From positions 3,126,501 to 3,190,500 of the forward strand of contig NZ_CP050700.1 in the NCBI RefSeq assembly GCF_010646885.2: a stretch of 64,000 nucleotides of DNA. Reading direction: 5' to 3'. The notes under the pieces were generated by a model. The model saw nothing but the letters and a program-made list of their open reading frames with translations. It did no database searches and was not told the origin of the DNA. Made by a program: the position numbers and the translations under genes. Positions within the stretch are counted from its first letter, which is position 1. Each line of letters starts with the position of its first letter. The DNA comes from Desulfopila sp. IMCC35008. Its GTDB lineage: Bacteria; Desulfobacterota; Desulfobulbia; Desulfobulbales; Desulfocapsaceae. This document shows, one piece after another, positions 38,284 to 48,381 of the stretch.

Positions 38284-39672
38284 TCACCTTTCCCTCTCCT
38301 GGTCATATTTGTTGAGTTTATTCTGGAGGGTTTTCCGTGTTATACCTAGCCTGCGGGCGGCCTCACTCTTATTGCCCCCAGTCTCTTTCATCGTCCCAAG
38401 GATTAATATCTTTTCTGATTCATAGATGGAGGACGGCTGACTGACAGACGTTGTTTCCGTCTGTGCCTGGTATTTCTGGATGGAAAGCGGCAGGCTTTTT
38501 TCCGTCAATTCCTCACCCCGCATAAGGATAATTCCACGCTCAATGGCGTTTTCCAGTTCACGCACATTACCCGGCCATGGATAAGAGGACAGCTTCTTCA
38601 TGCATTCGCTTGTTATGCCCGTAACGTTTCGCCTGTTCTTCGTGGCAAATTTTTCAACAAAATAATCGACGAGCAGGGGAATATCACCTTGCCTGTTTTG
38701 TAGTGCCGGTACGGCCAACATCACCACATTTAACCTGTAATAGAGGTCTTCCCTGAAGGTTCCTTTCTTCACCTCCTCCTCAAGATCACGATTTGTCGCC
38801 GCCACGATACGGACATCAACCCGGATGGTTTCTTCTCCTCCCACTCGCTGCAGTTCCTGCTCCTGCAGGACCCGCAGTAATTTGACCTGCATGGCCTGGG
38901 ATGTCTCACCAATCTCATCAAGAAACAAGGTCCCGCCATCGGCCTGGACGAACTTGCCCTCCCTCTGCTTCTCTGCACCGGTGAAGGCTCCCTTTTCATG
39001 ACCGAACAGCTCTGATTCGAGCAAACTCTCAGCCAGTGCCGCACAGTTGACCTTAACAAATGGCCCGTCTTTTCTCTCACTGTTGGTGTGCAGGGCTTCT
39101 GCAACCAGCTCTTTACCTGTGCCTGATTCGCCATAAATGAGAACAGTCGCTTCGGTCGGCGCAACATAGCTGATCATATCAAGCAGTTCGAGCATGACCG
39201 GTGATTCACCAATAATTGAGGTTTGCAATCCCTCTTCTTGGGGGGTTTGCGCCACCTGTTGTTTTTTTTCTGTGACCTGCCGATGATCCACTGCCCTTTC
39301 AAGTGCCAGCCTGAGCCGGTCAAAATCGAGAGGTTTGGTCAGGTAATCGTGAGCACCGTCTTTAATAATCTCAACAGCATCATCTACAGAGGAATAGGCC
39401 GTCATCAGAATGACCGGTAAGGCTGGCTGCATCGCCTTTATCCGGGAAAATGCCTCCCGGCCATCCATTCTGGCCATCCGGATGTCCATAAGTACGGCTT
39501 CATAACTATTTTGTTCCACAGCGGCCACTGCGGTAGTTCCATCGTCGGCTTCAACACAGCGCCACCCCCACTCCTTGATCATGGAAGAGAGCATAAATCG
39601 ATGAACCTGCTCGTCATCTACTATCAGAACCGTCGGTTTTCCGTTTCGTTTTGTCACCTTATTATCTCCCAA
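38284..39672 (-). CDS. Sigma-54-dependent response regulator (NtrC family)
   Basis: Transcription activator that contacts sigma-54 RNA polymerase. Domains in order: receiver with phospho-acceptor Asp63 (LMDIRMARMD) and the KP signature (YLTKPLDFD); AAA+ domain with Walker A GESGTGKE (181-188) and the sigma-54 contact loop GAFTGA (228-233); and a Fis-type helix-turn-helix (SEAARRLGITRKTLQNKLNK). All motifs are intact at 462 residues. It is the last gene of a run tamA-tamB-regulator, 12 bases after tamB. No kinase is adjacent; the hybrid kinase at 54.8 kb is one candidate partner among many. Confidence 0.93.
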   Translation of the reverse strand: MGDNKVTKRNGKPTVLIVDDEQVHRFMLSSMIKEWGWRCVEADDGTTAVAAVEQNSYEAVLMDIRMARMDGREAFSRIKAMQPALPVILMTAYSSVDDAVEIIKDGAHDYLTKPLDFDRLRLALERAVDHRQVTEKKQQVAQTPQEEGLQTSIIGESPVMLELLDMISYVAPTEATVLIYGESGTGKELVAEALHTNSERKDGPFVKVNCAALAESLLESELFGHEKGAFTGAEKQREGKFVQADGGTLFLDEIGETSQAMQVKLLRVLQEQELQRVGGEETIRVDVRIVAATNRDLEEEVKKGTFREDLYYRLNVVMLAVPALQNRQGDIPLLVDYFVEKFATKNRRNVTGITSECMKKLSSYPWPGNVRELENAIERGIILMRGEELTEKSLPLSIQKYQAQTETTSVSQPSSIYESEKILILGTMKETGGNKSEAARRLGITRKTLQNKLNKYDQERER

Positions 39673-39684
39673 AAACCAAACAGG

Positions 39685-42600
39685 TTATCTTTCAAAAGAA
39701 AAAAGCAGATCAGCGCCCGTCGCATCGGCAGATGTTCTCGATTCTACATAAAAACCCCGACCCAGCTCATATCGGATGGTTACCTCACCCAGCTGATCGA
39801 AAAAATTATGGTCATACCCGATAAAGATTTCATCCGTCAATCTCTTCCCCACAACCAGCGACAACCGTTCCCCGGATGTGGCTCCCTCAAAATAGACATC
39901 ATCCACCGGCAGGATAGAGGTCAGCCCCTGAATGAGTCCTGTCCCCTGGTTTATGCCAAGCGCCATGGCGGCAGAGCTGAGAATATTTTCATCACCGGAG
40001 GAGGTATCGGACATGGAGCGGCCAACTACCATATAGGCCAGGATATCACTTTCATCCATATAGGGGTCGGAAAAAAGCTTGAAGTCAAGGTTCTCAGCGG
40101 TCCCGCTCACATCAACCCCAACGGTTATACCGTTGGGTCCCGCTTGCTGATCGGCGACAACCTTCTGGGCGCGGACGTCAACACCGGGATCATCAATGTG
40201 GCCTCCTCCAAAGAAGACGCGTCCCCTTTCAATATCAAGTGTTCTGCCATAGACTGAGAACTGGCCATCCTGCATGGTGAGCACCCCAGTGCCGGTAACA
40301 AAAGAACCCGATAGTTTCTCCACCTGCAACTCCCCATGCAGGTATCCTGCGATGCCGTAACCGTCGAGCCGCACATCATCTCCCAACTCGACATCGAGCA
40401 AGGTCTTAAAAAACCAGCCGGTGTCCGTCCTGTCATCTTCGTCGTCAAGGAACACGACATCATCTGATTCAGAGAGCGAATTGGTCATCTTTTCCGGGGT
40501 CAACAAGGCATATGGAATAAACAATGTCCCAAAAAGAGCTCCGCCATCGGTATCGAAAACAAGCCGTAAGTCCGGATTGGCGCGGATCTCATATTCCGGT
40601 AGACGAAAGGTATCGATATTTTCTCCGCCGAAATTAAATTCCCCCAACAGATCATTGAGCCCGAAGGTAAGGCTGCCATCTGCATAAAGCCTGCCGGGAC
40701 CAGATGTCCCTTGCGCGCTGATAGTCAGCACATTGCTCTCGCCAACAACATTAAAAACCACATCCTCAAGCTGTACTCCAAACGTGGGGAAATCGATTAC
40801 ACCGTCATGCAACACCAACGTACCGGCAGCCTGCGGATCCAGTAGGGTTCCGAACAGATCTATTTTGCCGGTCAGGGCACCCGAGGGATAGACATAATAC
40901 TCCGTTAACGGAGCTACAAAATCAAGATTATTGGCTGAGAGATTGATCGCTCCGGAAATTTCAGTGAACCGAATATCCTGGCCGAATCGTCCGAAATCAA
41001 CAATGGAAACGGTTGCATCCGCGCTATTGCTATCAGCCATATGCACTGTCAGTCCCCCCTGAAGTTTACCATTGTAGAGGGTTGCATCCAGCATCAGGCT
41101 CTCCACATCTGCCAACTCCCAGTCACCATTATCTCCCTTCCTGCCTATTGAGCTATCGAAAAGACCAATATGCGCCTGGGCCAGGGACACCTCTTCCAAA
41201 TTTCCCTCAGCAGATATCGCGCCTTCCGTCCGGCCATAGAGCTGTTCGGATAAAAATGGCTCGGTGTCAAATCTGGAAAGATTAAGCCCATTCCACCTGA
41301 GTTTCCCCTGCCATTGCTGACTCTCACTCTGCCATCCCCCCTGCAGGCAGATATCCTCCTGCTGACCCGTACCGGAATAACAGAAATCCTCCATGGATAG
41401 TCCGGAAGAGGAAACAGTCAGCCTGGCCTTTCGGATCAAATTCCAGTGACCTCCGTTTCTGATTTTCAAGTCACTCTTTTTCAGGATCCCGTTCCACACC
41501 AGTTCTTCGTCAAATGTCCCGTCGCCTTCAGTCACCATAGTAAGGAGTCCGCTTTTGACCGTAACCTGAAGAGCATGATTTTGAGCGGAGCCCGAGAGTC
41601 GTATGCCCATATCATTAATCACAGTATCACCAGACGTGATATCCCGGGCATAAAGGGAAAACACAAGATCACTCCCGAAATCAGGACTGCCTTTCATGGT
41701 TCCTATAATAGATTCGATACGGCCGCCTTCGATATACAACCCGCTACCGCGCAGTTCCATATCAACCAAAGGAAGAGCACGGGAACCCTGAATAGTGCCC
41801 TGCAGGCTCACCTCTCCGCCGGCCCCCGCAATGACCTCTCCGATATCCGGTGAAAGGACACGAACAGACATACCGAGAGTATCGTCCACCCTGCCACTCA
41901 TTCGGATCTCCGAACGGCCGCTGGTAAAATGCAGTTCTTCCAGTTCGAGACTGTCGTTACGAATCGTGCCGATTCCACTACCGGAAAGAGGGAAGCCCCT
42001 GACTTCACCACTCAACTCCTGAAGGTCGATATCAGCCTGAATCGCACCCTGTGCAATTGTGCCACGACTCATGACCCTCAGGTCTATTACTCCGGGATAT
42101 TCATCAAGGAACAGGGATGGGTCGAATTCGGCAAGCTGCAAACCAACAGTCCAATCGAGCAGGGGCATGGCCGACTCGGTCAGACTGTAGCCCAGCGCGC
42201 CGGTAAGCGCGATATGCGCCGGACCGTTATAGATATCCAGATGAGTCAGCTCTACCTGGTGACCAGCGACCTTGAGTGTTCCTTCACCGTGAAGCGGGTG
42301 GCCGTGTATAATGCCCTTAAATGATTCAATGCGCATTTCAGCGACAAGAGGGTTGTCACGGCGATAGACACCTGAGGAATGGAGTTTTGCAGACAATTGC
42401 GCATCGTATTTTTTACCAAATATGCCGGGGGTCAGCTCCGCCAGGTCTATGCTTGCCTGCCAACGCAGTTCATCCTGCCACTCCAGGGACCCTTCTAAAC
42501 GTTCTATCTTTCCGTACGGAGTATCAACCATTCCCCGGACAAGTTTCATGGACTCCCTGGTTCCCTCGACATCAAGGGAAATATCCGCACGCTCTATATC

Positions 42601-43497
42601 GGGGCCACTGAGCTCCCCTGACACCTTTCCGGACCACGTTTGCAGATCACCTCTGAAATCAACATCTGAGTGGATAACGATATCCTGCTGCGGCGAAAAA
42701 AAAGAACCGAGCTGCAATTCATTGGCTTGGGCCTGAGCGCTCCATTGCGGTTTTTCCAAAAGATTCTTGAGCCGTGCCTCGAAATGAACGGATGAGGGCT
42801 GTACCAGGTCTGCCTTAATGACAGGATTTTCAACCGTGCCGGTAACCGTAAAGGAACCGGCCGTAGGGATCGTATCAGGTATCACCGAGGCCCAACTCCC
42901 GGAAAAATCAAGCTGCCAGGACCTGTCTGTATCAAGCACTCCTTTCATGTCCAGGCTGTTGCCGGCAGAGGACAGGGATAATTCCTGCACTTCCAGCCGC
43001 CCGTCATGATACCCACCACCGAATTGAACGTGCTCAACGGCAGCCAACTGAGAACCGTCTGTATCCCAAACGGTCATATTGTTGATCTCAATCGTATCAA
43101 TCACAAGAGTAACCGGCAGCAGTAGCTTCTCGGGTTTCGGCAGAGAAGGGATTTTTTTCGGATACGTACTTTCACCACTTTTTTGCAGTCGGATGGAGAG
43201 CCCTTGAATTCCCAGTCTATCGGTTACCAGTTCCCTCTCTTTCAGACGGCCTGGTTGCCACTTCATCTGCAGCTCAAAAATATCCACCTTCAAAGAGGGA
43301 ATATTTATGGAGACATTTCCCAGGACCCAACCGGAGAGCACACTGCCCTCAACGCGTTGTACACTAACAGCTCCACCGCTTATCCCGTCAACAAAACCAA
43401 CCATAAACCGCGTGCCTCTCTCGGTGGTCAGCAGAAAGCCGGCTGCACCAAAAAACAGAACGGCCAGGAGCACAATTATTACAAGAACTTTTTTCAC
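39685..43497 (-). CDS. tamB: TamB-like translocation and assembly module protein
   Basis: Inner-membrane-anchored, periplasm-spanning protein of the TamA-TamB system, implicated in outer membrane protein assembly and lipid transport. The 1270 residues comprise one N-terminal membrane segment (VIIVLLAVLFFGAAGFLLTT), a long repetitive beta-rich body and a C-terminal DUF490-type domain (DVSGTAENLDFKLFSDPYMD, ILAYMVVGRS). The start is GTG, overlapping the tamA stop by four bases (GTGA), so translation is coupled. The N-terminal homology is weak, as is usual for this family. Confidence 0.88.
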   Translation of the reverse strand: MKKVLVIIVLLAVLFFGAAGFLLTTERGTRFMVGFVDGISGGAVSVQRVEGSVLSGWVLGNVSINIPSLKVDIFELQMKWQPGRLKERELVTDRLGIQGLSIRLQKSGESTYPKKIPSLPKPEKLLLPVTLVIDTIEINNMTVWDTDGSQLAAVEHVQFGGGYHDGRLEVQELSLSSAGNSLDMKGVLDTDRSWQLDFSGSWASVIPDTIPTAGSFTVTGTVENPVIKADLVQPSSVHFEARLKNLLEKPQWSAQAQANELQLGSFFSPQQDIVIHSDVDFRGDLQTWSGKVSGELSGPDIERADISLDVEGTRESMKLVRGMVDTPYGKIERLEGSLEWQDELRWQASIDLAELTPGIFGKKYDAQLSAKLHSSGVYRRDNPLVAEMRIESFKGIIHGHPLHGEGTLKVAGHQVELTHLDIYNGPAHIALTGALGYSLTESAMPLLDWTVGLQLAEFDPSLFLDEYPGVIDLRVMSRGTIAQGAIQADIDLQELSGEVRGFPLSGSGIGTIRNDSLELEELHFTSGRSEIRMSGRVDDTLGMSVRVLSPDIGEVIAGAGGEVSLQGTIQGSRALPLVDMELRGSGLYIEGGRIESIIGTMKGSPDFGSDLVFSLYARDITSGDTVINDMGIRLSGSAQNHALQVTVKSGLLTMVTEGDGTFDEELVWNGILKKSDLKIRNGGHWNLIRKARLTVSSSGLSMEDFCYSGTGQQEDICLQGGWQSESQQWQGKLRWNGLNLSRFDTEPFLSEQLYGRTEGAISAEGNLEEVSLAQAHIGLFDSSIGRKGDNGDWELADVESLMLDATLYNGKLQGGLTVHMADSNSADATVSIVDFGRFGQDIRFTEISGAINLSANNLDFVAPLTEYYVYPSGALTGKIDLFGTLLDPQAAGTLVLHDGVIDFPTFGVQLEDVVFNVVGESNVLTISAQGTSGPGRLYADGSLTFGLNDLLGEFNFGGENIDTFRLPEYEIRANPDLRLVFDTDGGALFGTLFIPYALLTPEKMTNSLSESDDVVFLDDEDDRTDTGWFFKTLLDVELGDDVRLDGYGIAGYLHGELQVEKLSGSFVTGTGVLTMQDGQFSVYGRTLDIERGRVFFGGGHIDDPGVDVRAQKVVADQQAGPNGITVGVDVSGTAENLDFKLFSDPYMDESDILAYMVVGRSMSDTSSGDENILSSAAMALGINQGTGLIQGLTSILPVDDVYFEGATSGERLSLVVGKRLTDEIFIGYDHNFFDQLGEVTIRYELGRGFYVESRTSADATGADLLFSFER

Positions 43498-45233
43498 AGA
43501 TCTGCTCCCGCAGTCAGATGCAGACGCACTGGCAGGTCGTCCTCGAGAAAGGCACAGGCCATATCCAGCCGAACCTGCCCGAACGGAAGTCGATACCGGA
43601 CACCAACACCCGCACCCTGCTTGAAATCAAGGCTGAGATCATCTGTGGCATTCCCCACATCCCAAAAGGCGGCAATGCTCCAATCCTGCTTCCACTCCTT
43701 TTCCGCCTCAATGCTGCCAACAGCAAGATACCTGCCCCCCACCACAGCACCAGACTCATCTTCAGGGCCGATTGCCTTGTAGCCATAGCCGCGTACACTC
43801 TGGTCGCCACCAGCATAAAATCGCAGTGACGGCGGCAAGTCGTCTATGGAATCAACAACCGTTGCCCCGATACTGCCCCGTCCAATGAACCGCCAGCCAT
43901 CAAACGGTGAGAGAATGACCTTCCCGCCGATAATGCCTTTAACAAAGGTAACGTCAGACCCAGCACCCTCTACAGCCCCACTGACACTCGTCGATATCTG
44001 GATACCATATTTAGTGATGTGCAGGTTGTCAGCCATAATCATGTTTGTGGTAAAACCTGGTACAACCAGGCGTACATGGCCTTCGGTCAGTCCCACACTG
44101 TAATCCTCATCACGATATTCAAGAGAGCCGCCATGACTCATAAACCGGGTATTGTGTTCGAGTCCGATACCAAGAGAGATCAGGCGTGTCTCCGTATCGT
44201 CCCAGATCTGATCGGTGTAGGAAGAACTGAAAGCAATCTTGTCGTTATTAGGGTTCCCCCAGGGCACCTTGTAATCAAATCCCAACATCGAATCCGTTTC
44301 ACTTACCTGGACTGTTCCGAGCAGGGTATGCCCTTTTTCATTTAACAGTTTGTTTCGCCATTCAAACCTGGCTCTTGGGCCTGTATCTGTGGCATACCCT
44401 AACCCAATGGAATACAGATTTAATTTTTCAGGAGTCGAAAAATAGACCCTTACCGGCACTACGAGTTCACGTCTATCCTGGACCCTGCCTTCAACGATCA
44501 CCTTACTGAAATATTCCGTCCTGTAGAGTATCTTCTGGAACTCAATCAGCTCCGAAGTTTTATACGGATCGCCTTTCTTATAGGGAATATATTCACGAAG
44601 GAGTTCCGATTGTACACCGCTCTCCTCAAATATTGTCTCACCAAAGACAAACTGCGCCCCCATCCTCAGATTGAGTACAATATCCGCTTCCTTGTTCTTT
44701 CGGTCAATACGCAGTTCCTGATCCCGGTATGCAGCCTCCAGATAACCATTGTTAAAGGCGGTACGTATTATGGATTTTTTCCCTCTTTCATAAATGGACT
44801 GATTAAGTATATCACCTGACTGCAAAGGAAACTGCTCACGCACGGCAAAGAGCAGATCCTTGGCCTCATCGTCACCTTCAACAACAATATCGACCTTCCT
44901 CACCCGAACAGGTTCACCTTTATCCACCTCATATAAAACGGTGAATGTATCACCATCCCTCTCCATACGACCCACAACCTGCGGTTGGTAATAACCAAAA
45001 GGGGCAAGTGCCGAAGCAATTTCACCCTTCGCTTTTTTATGCAGCCGTCTGACATCTGCCGTTGTCAGACGTGCACTTTCACGATGCCGATAAATGGAAA
45101 GGTGGGCAAGAACGTTTTCATACAACCCACCCTCCACACCGGTAACAGTGATATCAACGCCGACCGCACCGAATACTCCGGCGGGTACAAGCATAAAGAG
45201 ACATATGAAAAGGATTCGACAATACACGTTCAA
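43494..45233 (-). CDS. tamA: TamA-like outer membrane assembly protein (Omp85 family)
   Basis: Outer-membrane barrel of the Omp85 superfamily, partner of TamB. After a signal peptide (FICLFMLVPAGVFGA) come POTRA-like domains (about 25-265) and a 16-strand-type barrel (bacterial surface antigen domain) with GGDQSVRGYGYKAIGP, the conserved RGY motif, and an aromatic-poor C-terminus. The start is uncertain: TTG 45233 or GTG 45227, neither with a clear ribosome binding site. It is the first gene of tamA-tamB-regulator on the minus strand. Confidence 0.88.
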   Translation of the reverse strand: MNVYCRILFICLFMLVPAGVFGAVGVDITVTGVEGGLYENVLAHLSIYRHRESARLTTADVRRLHKKAKGEIASALAPFGYYQPQVVGRMERDGDTFTVLYEVDKGEPVRVRKVDIVVEGDDEAKDLLFAVREQFPLQSGDILNQSIYERGKKSIIRTAFNNGYLEAAYRDQELRIDRKNKEADIVLNLRMGAQFVFGETIFEESGVQSELLREYIPYKKGDPYKTSELIEFQKILYRTEYFSKVIVEGRVQDRRELVVPVRVYFSTPEKLNLYSIGLGYATDTGPRARFEWRNKLLNEKGHTLLGTVQVSETDSMLGFDYKVPWGNPNNDKIAFSSSYTDQIWDDTETRLISLGIGLEHNTRFMSHGGSLEYRDEDYSVGLTEGHVRLVVPGFTTNMIMADNLHITKYGIQISTSVSGAVEGAGSDVTFVKGIIGGKVILSPFDGWRFIGRGSIGATVVDSIDDLPPSLRFYAGGDQSVRGYGYKAIGPEDESGAVVGGRYLAVGSIEAEKEWKQDWSIAAFWDVGNATDDLSLDFKQGAGVGVRYRLPFGQVRLDMACAFLEDDLPVRLHLTAGADL

Positions 45234-45336
45234 TTTATTAGTACTGATATCCAGAGGTTTAACAATTTCTCACACCCTATAGCAAAAAGGGTTTACATAA
45301 TTGCGGCATTTTACACAACCTGACTCGATTTTAAAG

Positions 45337-46665
45337 ATGATTCACCAGTCAATAGAAATAACCGATTTTATCAATAAAGGATATGGACTTGGACAATTAC
45401 CCGACGGTCGCAAAATTATGGTCCGCCATGCCTTGCCTGGTGAAAGAGTTACCGCCAAAATCAAGAAGGAAAAGAAAAACTTCCTTATTGGTGAACTGGA
45501 GGAACCGGAACTCCCCTCAGCGGGAAGGATCGAACCTGCCTGTAAACACTATGGGACCTGTGGCGGATGCGACCTGCAACATGCCTCCTACGAACTGCAG
45601 TTACAACTTAAACGTAAGGTACTGATCGACCTCATGAAGCGACAATTTCGAGACCGGGGAACCGGGGTCGAAACCATGATTCAACCAACTTTGCCCGCAC
45701 CACACCCCTTATATTATAGGCAGAGAATCCGGCTGCAGGTAAACGAAGAAAAGATGATCGGCTACCTGCAGCACAATAGCCACCGACTTGTCGCAGTATC
45801 AGCCTGCCCAATTGCCCGGCCCGAAATCAATCAAGTACTGGGACGCCTTGTGGAGTCGGAAGACATGGACAAACTACTTGCGACCTGCCGGGAACTGGAA
45901 TTATGCTGGAACCCGGAAAGCGGCATGGTCACACTGCTGCTGAAGAAAACCCGCAAACCACGGCCGGCTGATTTCGCGAAAAGCGATATGCTTCGACTCT
46001 CCATACCAAATCTGGACAGAATCTTTTTCTCAGGGGATGATTTCCCCTTAACCCCCGCCTCTCCAAAAGAATGTGCTGTTGATATGGCCGTCGAATATCC
46101 GAAACTTCAGATCGGTGGAATGCCGTACCGACTCGAATGGGAGTTAAATGGCTTCTGCCAGGTGAACCTGGAGCAAAACCAGCACCTCATCGAGAAAGTT
46201 GTAGATTTTGCGGATATTCAAAAAGAAGACACCATTCTCGACCTGTACTGCGGCATGGGAAATTTCTCTCTTTTCCTGGCCGGACAGGGAAAATCACTCA
46301 TAGGTGTCGAAGGGCAGGGATCGGCTATTCGCAGCGCCAGAAAGAATAGTAAGAAGGCAGAACTGTCAAACACCACATTTATAAAAAGCCCCATCCACAA
46401 GATCTGTGAGAAACTGGTAGCAGAACAACAATGTTTCGACTGCCTCATTATCGACCCGCCACGCCAGGGAGTTCCGGGCCTCGCCGCCGAGCTCTCCGCC
46501 CTTTGCAGAAAAAGGATGGTATACATCTCCTGCGATCCTGCAACCCTCTGCAGGGATCTTGATGGTCTCTGTAAAAACGATTTTGCCATCCGCCAAATCC
46601 AGCCTGTGGATATGTTTCCTCAGACACACCATATTGAGACCCTTGTTCTTCTTGAAAAGAATTGA
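45337..46665 (+). CDS. rlmD: RumA/RlmD-family 23S rRNA (uracil-5-)-methyltransferase
   Basis: S-adenosylmethionine-dependent methyltransferase of the RlmC/RlmD/TrmA family. An N-terminal TRAM-like domain (RHALPGERVTAKIKKEKKN) precedes iron-sulfur cysteines in CKHYGTCGGCDLQHA, the SAM site ILDLYCGMGNFSLFLA and the catalytic end DPPRQG and SCDPATLCRDL. I start at ATG 45337; an upstream TTG at 45301 is less likely. The exact uridine target within the family (747 or 1939 in 23S rRNA) cannot be read from the sequence. A clear terminator follows. Confidence 0.8.
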   Translation: MIHQSIEITDFINKGYGLGQLPDGRKIMVRHALPGERVTAKIKKEKKNFLIGELEEPELPSAGRIEPACKHYGTCGGCDLQHASYELQLQLKRKVLIDLMKRQFRDRGTGVETMIQPTLPAPHPLYYRQRIRLQVNEEKMIGYLQHNSHRLVAVSACPIARPEINQVLGRLVESEDMDKLLATCRELELCWNPESGMVTLLLKKTRKPRPADFAKSDMLRLSIPNLDRIFFSGDDFPLTPASPKECAVDMAVEYPKLQIGGMPYRLEWELNGFCQVNLEQNQHLIEKVVDFADIQKEDTILDLYCGMGNFSLFLAGQGKSLIGVEGQGSAIRSARKNSKKAELSNTTFIKSPIHKICEKLVAEQQCFDCLIIDPPRQGVPGLAAELSALCRKRMVYISCDPATLCRDLDGLCKNDFAIRQIQPVDMFPQTHHIETLVLLEKN

Positions 46666-46724
46666 CATCATGTGCTTTTCCCGTTAAGGGTAGCTTAAAT
46701 GTTACGTAGAGTTTTGTTTTTATC

Positions 46725-46749
46725 GCGGCAGATTCCTGCCGCTTTTTTT
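46725..46749 (+). terminator. Intrinsic terminator after the rlmD-like gene
   Basis: GCGGCAG-ATTC-CTGCCGC followed directly by TTTTTTTA: a textbook terminator 60 bases past the stop, which separates this gene from lysS. Confidence 0.95.
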
Positions 46750-46850
46750 ATCGAATCACCTGATTCTGCAAAGCGGATATTTTCAGGCGGGGCGACACTG
46801 CCTCGTTTTCCTGCGTGCAGAAAGAAGATATCTCAAGGATGTAAGCCGTA

Positions 46851-48380
46851 ATGACCAAAGACAACCAGACCATACAGCAGAGAAAGGAAAAAGCCGAAGC
46901 CCTCGCCGAACTAGGCGTTAAATTATACAGTAACAGCTTCAAGCCCGAAAACAAAGCGGCGGAACTCCTGCCTAAGGGTCAGACTCTTGAAGCCCAGCAA
47001 CACGACGAGGAAGGCACATCCTACTCCGTTGCCGGGCGAGTCATGTCCATGCGTAAATTCGGCAAGGCTGCCTTTTTCCATATCTCTGACAAAAGCGGTC
47101 AGATACAAATATATGTTAAAAAGGATCAACTTGGTGATGAACTTTTCGCCCAGTTCAAGAAATGGGATGTGGGTGATGTAGTTGGTGTTGAAGGAACACT
47201 TTTCAAAACCAAGATGGGCGAGTTATCAATCCAGGCAAGCTCCATCACCATGATTGCCAAATCGGTACGGCCCCTCCCCGAGAAATGGCATGGTCTCACC
47301 GATGTGGAAACACGCTATCGTCAGCGCTATGTAGACCTTATTGTTACTCCCGAATCCCGGGAGACATTCAGGAAAAGGGTGGAGATTATCAGACTGGTTC
47401 GGGAATACCTCAACGGTTTGGATTTCATGGAGGTAGAGACCCCGATGATGCAGCCCGTACCCGGTGGTGCCACCGCAAAACCATTCAGGACACACCATAA
47501 CGCCCTCAGTATGGACCTGTTCCTTCGTATTGCCCCAGAACTGTATCTCAAAAGGCTGTTGGTCGGCGGTTTCGAGAGAGTCTTTGAAATCAACCGCAAC
47601 TTTCGGAACGAAGGGCTCTCAACCCGCCACAACCCTGAATTCACCATGCTGGAGTTCTATCAAGCCTACGCCACCTACCACGACCTGATGGACCTGACGG
47701 AAGACATGATCTCCTCAATTTGTGAGCAAGTCAACGGCACTATGCAGATCAACTATCAGGGTACAGAGGTCAATCTGGCACCTCCCTGGAAACGACTGAC
47801 CATGGATGAAGCCCTGATCGAAGTGGGTGGTCTTGATGCTGAATTGCTACAGGACAACGAGGCGATTATCGCCCTGGCCAAGGAAAAAGGTATCAAACTG
47901 GAAAACCAGGCAGGACCAGGCAAGGCCAAAACAGAGCTTTTCGAATTGCTGGTAGAGGAAAAACTCATTGATCCGACCTTTATCACCTCCTACCCGACAG
48001 AGGTTTCACCCCTTGCCCGCCGTAATGAAGAGGATCCAGCGGTGACTGACCGTTTTGAGTTGTTTATTACCGGCAGGGAACTGGCCAACGCCTTCAGCGA
48101 GCTCAACGACCCGGTTGACCAGCTCGGGCGTTTTGAAAAACAGATTGCAGAACGTGGTGAAGATGATGAGATCCATCCAGAGCTGGATAAAGATTATGTC
48201 CGTGCTCTTGAATACGGCATGCCTTCCGCCGCAGGTGAAGGTATAGGTATCGACCGGCTCGTCATGCTGCTCACTGACGCGCCCTCAATCCGCGACGTTA
48301 TTCTGTTCCCGCATCTTAAACCGGAAGCAGGAACCCAGGAAAAACAGACGGAGTCCGAGACAGCAGAACAGGACTCCTGA
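46851..48380 (+). CDS. lysS: Lysyl-tRNA synthetase (class II)
   Basis: Charges tRNA-Lys. The 509 residues have an N-terminal OB-fold (VAGRVMSMRKFGKAAFFHIS) and the class II core with motif 2 FEINRNFRNEGLSTRHNPEF and motif 3 GEGIGIDRLVMLLT. AAGGA precedes the ATG. lolC begins one base after the stop, so lysS-lolC-lolD is an operon, an arrangement that may couple lipoprotein export to growth. Confidence 0.96.
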   Translation: MTKDNQTIQQRKEKAEALAELGVKLYSNSFKPENKAAELLPKGQTLEAQQHDEEGTSYSVAGRVMSMRKFGKAAFFHISDKSGQIQIYVKKDQLGDELFAQFKKWDVGDVVGVEGTLFKTKMGELSIQASSITMIAKSVRPLPEKWHGLTDVETRYRQRYVDLIVTPESRETFRKRVEIIRLVREYLNGLDFMEVETPMMQPVPGGATAKPFRTHHNALSMDLFLRIAPELYLKRLLVGGFERVFEINRNFRNEGLSTRHNPEFTMLEFYQAYATYHDLMDLTEDMISSICEQVNGTMQINYQGTEVNLAPPWKRLTMDEALIEVGGLDAELLQDNEAIIALAKEKGIKLENQAGPGKAKTELFELLVEEKLIDPTFITSYPTEVSPLARRNEEDPAVTDRFELFITGRELANAFSELNDPVDQLGRFEKQIAERGEDDEIHPELDKDYVRALEYGMPSAAGEGIGIDRLVMLLTDAPSIRDVILFPHLKPEAGTQEKQTESETAEQDS

Positions 48381-48381
48381 T

